Numbered from the stretch's first letter, positions 1 to 13,419 are shown. The stretch is DNA of 64,000 nucleotides from Hermatobates lingyangjiaoensis (GCA_026182355.1 JAPFBL010001617.1:1860001-1924000), one strand, 5' to 3'. The notes: generated from the letters alone by a model not told the origin. Numbers and translations are program-made.

Positions 1-3000
1 CATGCCTATCAATCTCTAAATTTAGACATCAGAGAACGGTATAATCCACGTTGAATCTTGTCCATCAGTGAGATTTGAATTTTTACTTTTCTTACAGAAT
101 CAGCAGACACACCTGTTAATATTTATATGCAATCTAACTCTAACTGGGAGCATTGCCATAACCATTATATACATTTCACTAAATCTAATTGTTTTTAATC
201 AAGACATATATTTCAAAAACTTCATTATAAAAAATTAATGTTCTAACCTATTTCTGTATGAATTTAGCTTCCTGTTACTTATTAAAAATGGATATTTAAA
301 GCGATATATATTCTTATTACCATATGTATGTTTAATAACCATAATTAACACTGTAGTCATACTCAATCAACATAAGGAACTAGGAACTAGGTCTGTAGGA
401 TGTAGTCAGTTTTAACATTGGGTTTCTTTCTTCTTATCCTTTCATTTTTCCTCTACTTACAAATGACTCTATGGATGTATATTCATTTGTAATCCCACAG
501 ATGTTTTCCTAGTATATAGTTTAATTCAAGTCGAATTGCGAACATTCGATAACATGATTCCATTGTTTATCCATTCCAATCTTCTCTGAAGGTCAAGAGA
601 GGCAAAAAACTACTTTATCTAACTTTCTTATCTATACTTTTTACCCACTTATAGGCTTCACGCCTTTAGTGCTGTTTAATCAGTGTGGCTCTTTAGGATT
701 TGGCACCCATTTAGGATATGCCAAATGACCAGAAGCACGGGTATGTCGTATCGGCTGTACAAGTTGAGACCATTCCCAATGTTGTTAACTTCAGTGATCT
801 AATAGAACCGAGTACGTTTCAAACAGCAATTGGCTATACATATCATAGAATAGGAGGTTAAATTTCAAATTCACATTGCGAATGATTTCATTGTGTAATG
901 AACATAACATTCTAAAGAAAAATGGACCAACATTATTTGAAAAATGAAAATCATCCATCAAAATGCAATAAAATTATTTCTTAAAACTGAAAATATTTAA
1001 TAATAACCGTACCATATATAAATATCTTGTTGTGTATTACTAAATCTCTCCTCTTACAAATCAGGTTGATTTTAGTTACCACTCTTGTATGTATAAAAAT
1101 ACCTTCTCCGGTTCCGTCATCACGATAAAGACTAGGATATAGAACATATCCTGATAAAATGCATCTACCCAATCGTTACGTCAGATATCCTAAGGTCTGA
1201 TTATAAGGACCTTAGGCGATTCTCAGCCACAGGAAATTCAACCTTCTCACACACATGCACCATGGACATCAAGCCTTCGACTACTTAGAGCTGGATGCCC
1301 GACCGAAGAATTAGTTCTATGTATGAAAGAAATACGGTGTGGTTTACTCTCGGCTGTAGTACACTTAACCGATTGAATATTTTTCCTGACTTAAATACAT
1401 ACAGTGAAAGGAGAAAGAGATACGTTAAAAGGTATGAAACTGTTTATGTTTTACACTTTTTCCAGTAATATTTGTAAATTTAAATAATTAACTAGTAACG
1501 GAGTTTCCTCACTAAATACAACATTGAGAGTTAAACTGGGTTGTGGTTGGATAAAGTCAGGGACTTAAGAGATAATAAGAATTTATGCACTTGAAATGAG
1601 CCAAGAAATATGGATTTATTTAACGATTAAAATAATAATGTCTGAACGTAATTTTAAACGAGAGGATACTAAATGGAGGGGAGATTTCATTTTCGTAGAA
1701 TCCTTATACGGATAAGAAGTAGCTAAAAGTCGCATTCAACATACCAAAGAAAAGCCGTAATCCTGAAACATCTGATGATTTTACATACTTTGTGCCATCC
1801 ATAATTATTATTTATTTACTCAAAGTTAGAATACGCTCACTGCCAACAATTTGGAGGTCACAGGAAAACTTGCAACCTCTGTTGCCGGCTATTTCAAAAT
1901 TTAAACAAATATCATCGTCAGAGAATACAACGAATTTTTAAAAAGACAAACCCAATACATTTAAATCACCATAAAACGATAAGTTATAACTGATTTTTAA
2001 TTGCCACCATATTCTACAAGATATTTCTATAAAATTTAACCCGAAACATGAAAAGTTCAGAAAAGTATCTTTCCCACAACCCACAAACATATAAATGCAT
2101 ACAAAATTATTCATATTAAATAATTTCATAGAAAGGAGTTATCGAACGTCAATGTACTATAAATATAAAATGTCATACACTCATAGGAACAGGAAAGTAA
2201 AGTAAAAATAAATCTGCTGTGCAATACCTTTTGGAGTTCACGGCGTAGTCGTAAAATTGACATGACCTAGTCATTGATCAAAATCAACTACATCAATTCC
2301 AGTTTCAGTCTCATATAAATAAATAACTACATAAAGTGGTGATATCTATAATATGGTACCTCACACGTGATAATGTTTTTTTTACAAGCCTACAAAATTA
2401 ATGTAAATACAAGATACATTTGTTGTCAATACTTTTTAAAGTGTTTTACCGTATTCTTGATGTGATGACTTTTTATAATGATATAATATTATCTCAAATA
2501 AATTCTTCTAGGCAATACCTATGTAATTTGCTACATGTTCGAAAGGAAGTGGAGAAGTTTAGTTTAGTGGTTTAATTGGAAAGGTGATAGGAAGAGGATT
2601 ATGGTGGAGGAAGGAAATCTATAAGAAGGTGGGTGCTGGAGAAGCAAGGGGGAGACAAAGCAGGGAATCAATACCATTAAATTCGTGCCCCCTGCTCAAT
2701 CGGGCCGCCACCCCTGCCCGCCACTCCATGTCCGCCCAGTAACAGAAAAGCCCTGCGAAGCCGACAACCAACTAACAGCTACAACTGAAATTAGCCACCA
2801 ATCGACCACACAACAAACTAACCACTCATTAAAACGATAAGAAAAACACAAATGTCATTTCAATTAAAATTGGACGAAAACCCAGATTGTTTCAAAATAA
2901 TGTTTTGATTGAAAATTACAACAATTTTTTATCTGACAACGATATCAAAATTCATTTTTAGAGGTAAAAACTCTACACTAGTGAGCATTATATGATTATA

Positions 3001-3845
3001 CAAGTAGTAAAGGAAAAAAAACATTGTTTCAGAAGTTTCAAGAGATGGGAATTACATTCTTATCTACATAAATCTTTAGATAAGATATGTGAACATCTAA
3101 GGTTATATTAATGAGTATCAAACACACAACCTGTATGTTTGAGAGGGGCACACCTCTTCACCGACCTTCCGGAAGAGGGTACTGACGTCAATATAAGCTG
3201 AAATCGAGTCTTCACGACAATTAAACAGTGGATAGCCATTTTTTAAAAGCGATAATAAAAAACATATGGTAAAGGACTTTCCCCGATAAGAACGACAGAA
3301 TGTCATCAATTCAGCTGTTATTAAGCCGACTGAAATTAGTAATGAAACCAAGTGACTTAATTCGCTCATTCATTTAGGATATCTGGTTTCGTTGTAAATA
3401 AACATAGCGACATGGACTTTTACCAGGAACGTATACAAGTACAACCTTAGCCGCCTTTCTACTAGATTTCCCAAAAACATGATTGACAAAGTTTAGGATA
3501 ACTCACCCAACATAATTACCGCGAAACTACAATCGGCTGCATTGGATCACAATAACATCCTTGAGCCCCTATGGTAGACCCACCTGGAACAGATCACTAG
3601 AAGGTGGAGACTGGCAATGTCGTCCATTACGAACTAATTCTTTATTCCATCGTTTATTATTTCATGATATATTCAGAAAATTATTTCAAGACTTGAGTAC
3701 ATTCATGTATTCATCTTATCACGATCATGTGTTCGGTCATTTTGTTTGTCTTTCGCTGTTACTCAATGGGACGATGAATATTAACCTACTACCTAACGGA
3801 TGACTGGTCTTTTCTAATCTATAACATTTCCAGAGTTTTGCTTCT
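1..3845. other. AT-rich non-coding stretch with one GC islet
   Basis: I see no supportable gene here. The sequence is AT-rich with only short chance reading frames. The one compositional oddity is a GC-rich, CpG-containing islet near 2685-2770. Nothing resembling a transposon terminus or exon pair was recognised. Confidence 0.5.
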
Positions 3846-4115
3846 CTATTCATCCATCTCTTTGGCTATTATTTTTATTTCATTAAAATCACAATTATTA
3901 CCTTCATTAATACTATGTGGTGCTAATGCAATGGCATTAATTTTCTTTCCACTTATAGAATATGTGTGCTGGCAAATTCTTTCCTTCAAAAAACGACTGG
4001 TTTCTCCATAATAAACTTTGTTACAGTCTTTGCTCTTTATTGAATATATAACATTACTCTGTTATTCCTTTGGAATCTTCTCTTTTATATTTGAAAATAG
4101 AGATTTCACTTTTCT
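3846..4115 (-). pseudogene. Penelope-like element remnant: degraded GIY-YIG endonuclease domain
   Basis: Read on the minus strand, this segment gives a recognisable GIY-YIG nuclease domain of the kind fused to the C-terminus of Penelope-like reverse transcriptases. The first half of the motif reads NVIYSIKSKDCNKVYYGETS, with the tyrosine pair and the Tyr-Tyr-Gly-Glu block in the expected spacing, followed by an arginine and Gln-His (ERICQH). In-frame stops lie just before the domain (near 4062) and at 3846-3848, so it is a dead fragment. No reverse transcriptase core remains next to it. In sequence it differs from the three other GIY-YIG copies in the window, so it is a separate lineage. The domain would nick DNA during target-primed insertion if intact. 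Confidence 0.7.
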
Positions 4116-4439
4116 TTTGATATAAAACGCTAAATGAACTTGAGGTAAGTATCTTTTGAAGATTTTTTTTAATTGTTTGCGATAATCCTTCAACAAATGG
4201 CACAAATGCGGAGTTAGAAGTTCAAGATAAAAAGTTTTTTAAATTTCCATATAGTTAATAACTAATTGCGCTTTTTATTTATGTTTGATTTTTGAGTGAT
4301 TGAATTATTTCTTGTATTCCTTTTTTGTAGGCCTATGAAAAAGGTTTTAAATAAAAACTGAATCGTTGGCAATGAGAGTTTAATTTGAACCTGAAGAACT
4401 GACCGAGTCCTGATAAACTTTAATTTTGTTTCTATTTCA

Positions 4440-7400
4440 CAGTCGATACTTTTATAAATATTATATATATAAAACAGTCATCGATATTTTATTTTGCAAC
4501 TTATTCAATTATTATTATTGTTAAATAATTATTCTATAGTATTATTTATAAGCAATATTTTTTTTAAATTCTTAACTATTTGTTAATTGTTCTTTACAAT
4601 TATTGTCGTCCTAATCTTGTCCGTGTCTTGGTCTTTCTCCTTGGTCAGTGAGTTAGCAGACGAACTCAAAATAAGGACCTCAAGATGTAATTATATTCTC
4701 CTTGTGCGAGCAACCACCTTAACAAAACTTGCGACAGTATCAATAAATAACATAGAATCAAACACACTATTAATGCTGCTCTTCTAATTTCGTTGTAAAA
4801 TAAATAGGAATAACAGTCAGAAGTATAGAAAATGACAGGTATACTGACTAGATGATGAATATGCACGTCATAGATACTCGCTCAGCCTATATCCAATGTG
4901 AAGAGCATTATGATTTAAAGCGAAATTGAGCGATACAGATGATAGATAAGAGGGTTCAACTGACTGCCTTGTGAATCTCAACTCAAGTAATTTTTTTCAG
5001 CCTGTAATGAACATTCACTATAATTTAAGTGCAACAAGTGAATAAACCATGAGGAAGATGGTTAATGCTAAAGTAGGAGAGGAGGGTGGGGGTAGCCGTA
5101 TTCATTATAAAATCAATAGCTATCATCTGGCCTAGACGGGAACCAAAGTTCAACACAACTAGATAATTCTTACATTCCCGCTTCTTTAATCATCAATCAA
5201 TACTAATATCAATTAAATATGTTTTTTTTATTAATTTGATCTCAATTCTATTTTCTTTGATATTTTCCTGATTTTTTAATAACACCAATTACTACGTAAC
5301 AATTTTTCCCTCACCTTTGCAAAAAGGAGGTAGCCAATTATTATGAAAATATTAGTGAATTTAACTCTCATGAGTATGGGTGTAATATTTTGTTAATTTC
5401 ACTTGCTTCTCACTAATACTTCTGATTCCAATTCATAAACATCACTAACGACCATTTTTGGTATGTGTGTGGGGGGGGGGGGGGGGGGGGTAGAATTCAA
5501 AACACTGACGTAGGGCCAAAAATGTTCACACTTATTGAAAATATAATTTACTATAGTAAAAAAATATATGTTGTCTAGCAAAATAATAACTAGCCATATT
5601 TGGTTTGATATAATAACTATAACCAAACGATATAATAATAACTAGCAAACTACTGGTTTGCACTTTCTGTTTGCCACAGTAAAAGCGCTACTCCTATACT
5701 TTCCAATCCAATCAAATATACCATGTTCCTCTGGTAAGACGATTTCCTTTAAAACCAATATAAGTAGTAGTTGCATATTAATTATACCATCTTTAGACAA
5801 ATTTACTTGTTCTATCTCTCTGTTTGAGTTTATCATTCGACAAATATTTCCTATCACAAATTTACCCAATTTTTAAAGGAAGTGTTTAAAATTAACATTA
5901 AATGTTTAAAAGTGAAGTTTTTCAAATGTGTTAAAAGGAACATTTGAGTGTATACTCAAATAACTTCCAATTGCAACTATTTCGGAAACTTCGCCAATAA
6001 TTGATAAGTTGTTGCTAATATCACATTTTGTCTTTTGAATAAAGTATATGCTGCTTCTTTTTTCAGTCAAACAGTTCGTTGTATCATGGCTATAATGATA
6101 TTGTCAATAGTAATCCTTTCCCTTCAAAAAGCATTCCGAACACATGCGTGGTTAAACTCCTCAGTCCAATGATGGTCTGTATAAAAATAAATAATGTAAC
6201 GATCTTATTAGTAATACGATTGGCACTGTTACCACCACAGAGGTTGTTAGTAAAATTTCAATTATAATAAACCATCTTCCACTTTATTACTATGTTACTA
6301 TGTTATTACTCGTGCCTTTAGGATCGTAATCAAAGGTACTTGTTTAATCCTTCACTATTTCTGTGAATGCATACTGGTTGAAAATCATTAAATGTTTAAA
6401 ATTGATGCTATGTTTGAATTAGTGTAGTCATTTAAACGAGGCCGTGGTGCATCGGCAACTGTTCCCATCTTCCACTCATTTACCTTTCACTGAATAGTCA
6501 ACAATTTTTTACTCACTGCCGCTCTCAGTTCACCTGCAGAAGATGACGCAGAAGAATTGTTCCATAATGTTAGTCTTCGTTATTTTAAAGTATGATAAAA
6601 TACCACTCTGAATATGACATACGCTTTTGCTCCAACTAATGCTTACGTGATGTCTGTGATATCTTTATTATGCTGATTTTAAAAAAAATTGTCTTTATTG
6701 CAGAATTCACAAAAAGATTTCTGCCGAATCACGTCAATTGTAGGTGTTTATTATTTTTGTTTTTCTTTAGTTAGTAGAACTTTATACTTGTTTTTTTTTT
6801 TTAAAAATTTCTTCAGAACAACTTCTTATTTAAGTATAACCTCGCAAAAAATATTATTTGTGAAAAAGAGATTCACAAATACAGATGCTAATGTAGTAGC
6901 TCTAGTTCCTGAATTAGAGGCAGGAAATTCCAAGTAAAAGGACTGTCCACACACTGTGAAACTTGACGAAACCGATTTAGTACCAAGATACTCCTTTAAA
7001 TTCCCAATTGAAAAACACCAACCCGACCAGCGTTCGAAAAAAAACTGAATCCTGACACACACTCCTCTATACTGCATTTGTACACTAGCGCAAAAATAAT
7101 CTGTCATTGTTGGTTAACATAAACCATGGTTTATTTGGATACTTTTGCTAATATTACTGATGATCAAAAATGGTGAAAGAAATTTCCAGCATTTTTCAAA
7201 ATTTATTAGGCAATGAAAAATTTGTTTAGCTGTTTCCTTATTGAAGCATCTAAGATAGTCCCAAGGATAGATTGTTTATAAGGATATGTGTCTTACTTTT
7301 TATGCACTAAATGAAAAGCTCCAGCAAACTTTTCATTTAGTGCATAAGGGAATTTTTTTATTTACTTTTTGTTATAAATTTGACTACATCACAATCTGTT

Positions 7401-7560
7401 TTTAACTTTTTTTTAACAGAATTACTTGACTATTAACTCAAAAATAATTTAACTATACTACACGACTTAATTCAATCGAACGTTGACCTTCATGAGGATA
7501 TTTACACTTTAACATACCTTCAAAAAATTAACTTCTAAACCCAATAAGAAATTTGGAAAT
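4440..7560. other. AT-rich non-coding stretch
   Basis: No supported gene. It contains the poly-G tract at 5471-5490. A minus-strand open frame at 5642-5869 has some protein-like composition but no recognisable domain and no convincing splice signals, so it is not called. The remainder is low-complexity AT-rich sequence. Confidence 0.5.
5471..5490. repeat. Poly-G homopolymer, 20 bases
   Basis: Twenty consecutive G residues directly follow a short GT run (positions 5463-5470). Such runs are rare in AT-rich DNA, can form G-quadruplex structures and are error-prone in sequencing, so the true length is uncertain. Confidence 0.9.
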
Positions 7561-7562
7561 TG

Positions 7563-8870
7563 GACTATGATCATTCAACTACAACAACTGGTCTTCGTCA
7601 GAATCACATTTGAACTGAAACAAACAAGTGAAATAGGACATCTGGTGTGGTATTGAGAAGGAAGGGAGGAAACAGAGGTAATTTAAAGGACAAGTAAATG
7701 TAACAACAGGAACTCAGGAAGAAATAAGTAAAAAGTTATCGCTCTCGTTAACACTGAGTTCAACTTGAAAAACCTATTAAGTTTCTAGTATTCGAATTAT
7801 TATAATTAATTAAAAAGGACTCTATAATATTTCTCAGTAACATCAATCTTTCATATATGATAATTTTATCTTCAATCCAATTTGTATCATGATTATCACT
7901 ATTTATATGCGAAAACAAGGCACTACTTCTCCACCTCTAATTGCAGAGTATTGATGTTGTTCAATACGTAATTTAAAAAATTTACAACCTAACTAATGTA
8001 TAGTATAGTTCATTGTTTAGGTTGTAAACAACATTTACAAGGAATTTTATAAATACCAACTATACTCCAGTTCCCTAGGAGAGTTTTCAACAAACAAATC
8101 ACATTATTATCATTAGAAAAAAGTATATAAAGCTTGTTGAGATTACGAGGAAACCTCTAATTTCAACAGGTTAATAGAGTGAGCTGTTAATTTCATAATT
8201 AATTAATTCTCATAAAACCCTCAAAAAACATATGTCTAAAATTCGATATATTACACTTCTGGGATTTACTAAATAAAAATTGGCATTTAATTTAATTTGA
8301 CATTGAAAACTATTTAGTGTAAATGTTGTCATAAAATATACACGGGTGAGAATCGTATGTTTTTACAATTATCTGGTAAAAAAATACTCCGCATTATTGT
8401 AGAGGTCATCAAAGTAATGCCTTATTTTAGAACGTAAATAATGAGAATCATATATAAATTGGACAGAAGTTGCTTATGAAAGGTCGATGTCGGTAAGAAG
8501 TATTATCGAGTCATCGCTGATTAAATTTAATGAATCTAATACTATAAACATTAGGTCAGCATTCTCGATTTCTTATTCAATTGTTCTTAGAGGTATGGTT
8601 TATCCAAATTAGACTGAGTATTAAGGATAGTTTTTGTCTGCCAGGGTTGAAAGTTGGCAGATAGTTATTAGTTATTTCTTCGACAACTACTTTGTTTACT
8701 CTTACTTGCCCAGTGTTATCTTTCCTTTCCTTACCCTTTACATCCCCACTCTTTCTTCCTTTCCTTCTCAATACCACAGCATATGTCTGATTTAACTTAT
8801 TTTAGTTCGAGTGTGACTCTGAAGAAGATCAATTGTTTTGTTAAAGATCTTAGTCTCTATTTTTGAAGTT
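7563..8870. mobile_element. Penelope-like element remnant with inverted 3' arms
   Basis: The minus-strand part (about 8095 down to 7563) holds the end of a PLE protein: GIYKIPCK, then IEQHQYSAIRGGE, followed by the conserved C-terminal tail and a 3' untranslated region ending near a GACGAAGACC motif. The plus-strand part (about 8410-8870) holds a second copy of the same 3' end, including a degraded SNALF, then INWTEVAYERSM and IIESSLIKFN, and the equivalent tail with GAAGAAGATC. The two halves face away from each other as imperfect inverted arms. Stops and frameshifts are frequent and no reverse transcriptase core is visible. It belongs to the same lineage as the better copy at 15476-17145, but is older and more diverged. 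In the left half the YIGQTG segment is replaced by a small palindrome near 7977-8027. Confidence 0.65.
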
Positions 8871-8879
8871 CTTACTGTA

Positions 8880-10012
8880 GTCTAGGCATTGATTTTTATT
8901 ACATGTGTTACTGTAAAATCTTATTATACCCTCAAAACTATATAAAAGATAAGATGAAATACCATAGGTTCTACTTACTACTTTCAACTAAGGAGCAAGT
9001 AGTAAGCTAGGGGCAAGGAGCAACTATGGGGGACTGGTTGACATCACCTATCACTTTTTCATTGTTTCTTATGCCCTTTCTTTTATTTTTAGATGGTCTA
9101 GGTCCTTATAGGACTAGTGGAGCCGTCTAGATAGGATAGTTCCTATGAACCAGATATGTGAGAGACTTCGGAACTCATAAGAATCCATAAATATTAAACA
9201 TGTTTTATTAATATGCAACATACATACTCTACTGTACGCATCCTATGAACTCCGGCCTTAGAGGTAGGTAATCGGTTCTAATCGAATTATCTAAGAAAAT
9301 ACTGAGGTGCAGACAACAGTACGTTCCTGACTATTAACTCAACAAATACCTCCACGTAATAAATTCAAATAACAATGTGATTATAAAATGTAAAATATGA
9401 AATTGTATTTTCAAGAGGCCTATCAAATTCCTACAGTGCAATTTAAAATGCTCGAATTCAATTCCATGCTACAAACAAGTATTCACCAACTGAGAAAAGT
9501 TAAGAAAACGAGGAAAATTATTAATAGTTTCAAAACCCTCATGATTACCCATGTAAGGAACAAGGTTCACGAAGAGACGAAAGGTAATGAGTTTTTAATA
9601 CCATGTCAGAAAAATTTATGAACTCGTTTTGATAATTTATTACCAAAAATTCTCACATTTACTATCTAGTGATGGTAAAGGTAATTAATAACTTTCATTT
9701 TTATAGTTCCATTCACATATTTAAGGATTCAATTAAAAAACAGTATAAAAAACCCTTTTTTCGGAACAGAGGAAGCAGAAAAAATTATGTTTGTTAAGAA
9801 ATATAGAAAATTTCAGTAATGGTACTTCGAGAGCTAATTATGTGAATTCTATTAATACTATACACGTTAGTATTGTCCCCACAGCTGTATCAGGAAAAAT
9901 ATCATGCTAAACCGAAAAATAAAAGGAAGACCTTTTGCAGGAGTATATTGAGTAAAAGTGGTTTTCAGTATATTTTGTCACAAATATTTTCATTTAAATT
10001 ATACTGCTAACA
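8880..10012. other. AT-rich non-coding stretch
   Basis: No supported feature. A 74-codon plus-strand open frame at 9397-9621 shows no recognisable domain, signal or splice context. Confidence 0.5.
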
Positions 10013-10263
10013 TTAAATAAAAGCAATAAGAGCAGCAAAATGGCGAAAGATCAAAAAAGAAGAATCGAATACCATATTGAATACTGCTGGAAGCATGCTG
10101 GCTGAAGATTGTATGACTAGGTAATCATTTCTCGTAGCTCTCCGTAAAATACTGAGACAAATCATTAATTTTTCAAAATCAATTTCATCAAAATTTAAGT
10201 AGAATGTTGAGGAATAGATTCTAAATTTTGATTCTTTACAACCAAAGTATACCAATACAGATT
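10013..10263 (-). CDS. Probable C-terminal exon of an insect odorant receptor (7tm_6-like)
   Basis: The minus-strand frame is open from a possible acceptor (GTTTAG at 10264-10269) to the TAA at 10013-10015. The predicted peptide has features of the last part of insect odorant receptors: an aromatic residue after a short helix (STFYLNF), then EKLMICLSILRRATRN, which fits the basic, leucine-rich intracellular loop before the last membrane helix. It ends with FNMVFDSSFLIFRHFAALIA, which fits the spacing of Phe, Val, Ser, Phe and Phe in transmembrane helix 7. These receptors form ligand-gated cation channels with Orco in sensory neuron membranes. I judged the match by eye only. Upstream exons, expected at higher coordinates on this strand, were not found, so this may be a gene end or a pseudogene fragment. 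A further AATTAAAG acceptor a few bases upstream is possible. Confidence 0.4.
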
Positions 10264-10269
10264 CTAAAC

Positions 10270-12100
10270 AATATTGAACTTTAATTATGTATTGAATTTA
10301 CATTTGTTAGTCAAGTTATTCAAAATGAAACCCAAACAAAAACTCTGATTTAACATAAATTTCACCCACACTGGAGGGAAACCCCACTTTTGAAGATAAA
10401 ATACCTTTAAAATTAATTAAAACGTAATGCTAAACCTAAAATAGAACTTGCTATTGTTATTTTTATTATCAATATTTCAATATATACCTACTTCATGAGA
10501 AACAAAGAGTTTCTACTATTAAAGAGTTTGATAAACCGCATCAGCCAAATTTTACTATTGTGTTAACCTTCCGTAATCCCTTCCCGACCAGGTAAGTAAG
10601 ACAGTTCTTCTCAATTTCATATAAACTCCTGAAATCCAGTACCCTAATTCAGATTCTGTTTAATCCCTTCCTTACTATATATCTCATTTACCTTTATTTC
10701 CAGACCTATAATTCTATTACTTACTTATTTTTCGAATACTGACTGTATTAGTGAAAATATTATACTAACAAACGTGCCCGTCTTTGACAGAAACCGACAA
10801 ACCGACAGACAGAAATTTGTCTAATGGTGTATTCGGTTTCTCTAATGTATGAAACGTATAGAAAACTTGAAATCAGCAATTCTAAGCAATGTACGGACAA
10901 AAACTTTCTTTTATTTATATAGATAGTTTCTTTGGCAGTTATTCTTAAGTACACCAAACACTCAAATCAGTTTACTGAGTTCAGATTAACAAAAGATAAC
11001 AGAAAAATAAGAAATCCTGTTGTATTTATTTGATCAAAATGGTATTTGTGAAAGATTAATGCAAACCTTTTAACAGTAGAGGTATAGAACCCTTTTTGTT
11101 TCTCATGAAGTAACTGTTGAATATTGATAAGAATGGCGGCTTTTAGTTCTAGTGAGGCACTCATTTTGAATTAATTTTACATGGAGTGTTTGAGATTGAG
11201 TTATTTTGATAATAATAGCTGACTAATAAAATTAAAAAAAAAGAGAGCTAACGCCACCCCTAATTAATATGTGTTCATCACTAATATTGACCCTGTTTTA
11301 CTTATTAATATAAATAATAAATATAACTAGTATTCAATTATAAGCACTATTATTATGGTTATTAATTTAAACATAATAACCTGAAATTTTCTCAACTAAT
11401 TCATTCAAAATACTAACTACCCTCGGAACAGGTCATGTGGTTTGGTTTTCTTTGGGAAGTAAAATCAAACTAACTCCACTTCAGGAATAGTTAGGAAGTG
11501 GATGGAAAGATTACAAATAGCATTATCTCTTCTATTTAGAGGTCTGGGAGAGGGAGATTGACTTAGGAGATCTAATTGGGACTTAGGGGAAAGATTGGTC
11601 AAGAGGAATAGTAGATGAAGTAATATTCTGTTGGGGCTCACAGATGGTTGACCCTGCAGGAGGATGACACATTAGTTTAATGTGTGTTTAAAGTGTTGTT
11701 TAAAGTTTGTCATACGAAAAAGAACCCATATGGAAATCGGACACGACAGGAAGGAAGAAATTAATATGGAACTGCATTTATATACTCTGAGTGGAAGAAA
11801 CTTGTCACAATTCAACCAGTAAGTAAAGGTATGAAGGAGTATGAAACAATGCAATTAGCTTAAGAAGAGGAGAGAGAGTTATTTAACATAATTGAATTTG
11901 GAAAATAACCAATAGTCCAAAAGTGAACTAAAAATCAAATGGAAATTAATAAAAAGAAAGCATAAAATAAAATATAACGAAGAAAAATAAAACTAAATAG
12001 AACTGTTATTAAGGTAGTAAGAATAAGAAAGGAAAACAAGTGAAAAAGGAAATAATAAACAAGTTTAAAAAAAAAACAAAAATTACGAGAAAAGCATTGA
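10270..12100. other. Non-coding or intronic stretch upstream of the receptor-like exon
   Basis: No further exon could be supported. A minus-strand ATG at 11164 sits in a good insect start context (CAAA before the ATG) and opens a 65-codon frame, but its peptide does not resemble an odorant-receptor N-terminus and no strong donor follows, so it is left uncalled. Confidence 0.4.
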
Positions 12101-12104
12101 AGAA

Positions 12105-12130
12105 TATATATATATATATATATATATATT
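12105..12130. repeat. (TA)n microsatellite
   Basis: A run of alternating T and A. It is followed by sequence that resembles the tails seen beside other TA tracts in this window, but too weakly to call an element. Confidence 0.9.
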
Positions 12131-12874
12131 TGATTAAAATATATAACAGCTTCTGGATTGACGACCTTGTAACTGTCTTGTTCTATCCTCCTGACTGTTT
12201 TCCGGTGCTCCGGGGGTAAATCCCAAATCAGTTGCCCGAGGGACATTATGCACAATGAGAGTGATTTCTGAATGACTCATATCTTTCTACCTGAGATAAA
12301 GACAGAATATTGTAGGGAGTTTTAGTGATCTCTTGTATGTGTTTTTCTTTTTGTAAATTTAGTTTATACATGTAATCAACACGTTAAAAGGTAAACTATA
12401 GGTAAACAATAAGCAGAGGAATGCACTTAGTTTCTAATTTTCAGTTATAACCTCTTCATAAGCACTTCATTTTTTTTAAATACTTTGTCAGTTTAGAAGG
12501 GAAAATTTAAAATAGTCCGTTTAGTTCAATTCTGTCAAACGTTTTCTAAGAATGTAGAACTAGTCCATAGAATAGGTGGGGATTATTCGGAGACAAGTTC
12601 ACGTTTTTGCAGCAAAAATTCAGAGGAGTCTAGTACCTTAAAAGGTACTGAATCTTTTCATATAGAGGAAGCAAGGACTCTAGGCACCAGAAAGGACATA
12701 AATGACTCCAGAGCTTCTGTTCCAAGTCTGGATCTCTGGACTCATCTCTATATGATCGCTCAGCCATTCATCAAGAAAGACTGGCGACCTCGACTTCCTC
12801 TAATGAAAGTTTGGTGAGTGATTGATTAAGCAGCTGTGTTCTAACTAAATAGAAATCAGGATCAAGTAACATAA

Positions 12875-13002
12875 AAGACTAAAATAATGACCCCAGAACC
12901 CCTCCAAAGTCTGAAAAGTTCACCAGGACTGGTTCACCAAGACTAAAATAATGACCCCAGAACCCCTCCAAGGTCTGAAAAGTTCACCAGGACTGGTTCA
13001 CA
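12875..13002. repeat. 64-bp tandem duplication
   Basis: Two adjacent copies of a 64-base unit (starting AAGACTAAAATAATGACCCC) occupy 12875-12938 and 12939-13002. They differ at one position (AAAGTCTG versus AAGGTCTG). The near identity implies a recent duplication. An open frame on the minus strand crosses the second copy but is not otherwise gene-like. Confidence 0.9.
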
Positions 13003-13419
13003 ATCCGGATCGGTAGGATTCCCGTCAGAGTTCAACCACCTTCCACATGAATTGTAAACCAGCCCTCTCCAAGATCCAGGTACAGATTTCTGGATTAACT
13101 TGTCGTCGTTTGGCAGTAAGTAATGGAAATTGCAAATAGGCATTATATCTAACATGGTAGATGGTCTATTTCCCATAGTCAGATTTTAGGACTGTCACTG
13201 CCTCATGTGAATTTGGTTATCCGACTTCAGGGAGGCCCTTCACTCATTACCGCAGGACGGGCTACCCGAAGGTCAGGATCAATGTTCCAGGTCAGTCCCT
13301 CTGATCTATTCCTACTGTTACAAACTTCAAACTTTGTTCACACCTCTTTTGTCACCAAACAACACGGAATAATGTACTGATTCTCACACAGCGGGAGTTG
13401 AAACCCGACAACAAGCCAG

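Noticed and set aside
5642..5869. 75-codon minus-strand open frame with protein-like composition
   Set aside because: No recognisable domain and no clear splice sites; an overlapping plus-strand frame of similar length shows that chance openness is high here.
11935..12255. 106-codon minus-strand open frame
   Set aside because: Much of it is the Ile-Tyr translation of a TA microsatellite. The Pro/Arg-rich start is protein-like but has no recognised domain.
13395..13415. tRNA T-arm-like sequence on the minus strand
   Set aside because: TCGGGTTTCAACTCCCG can form a T-arm stem, but no A box or tRNA body is placed correctly upstream.
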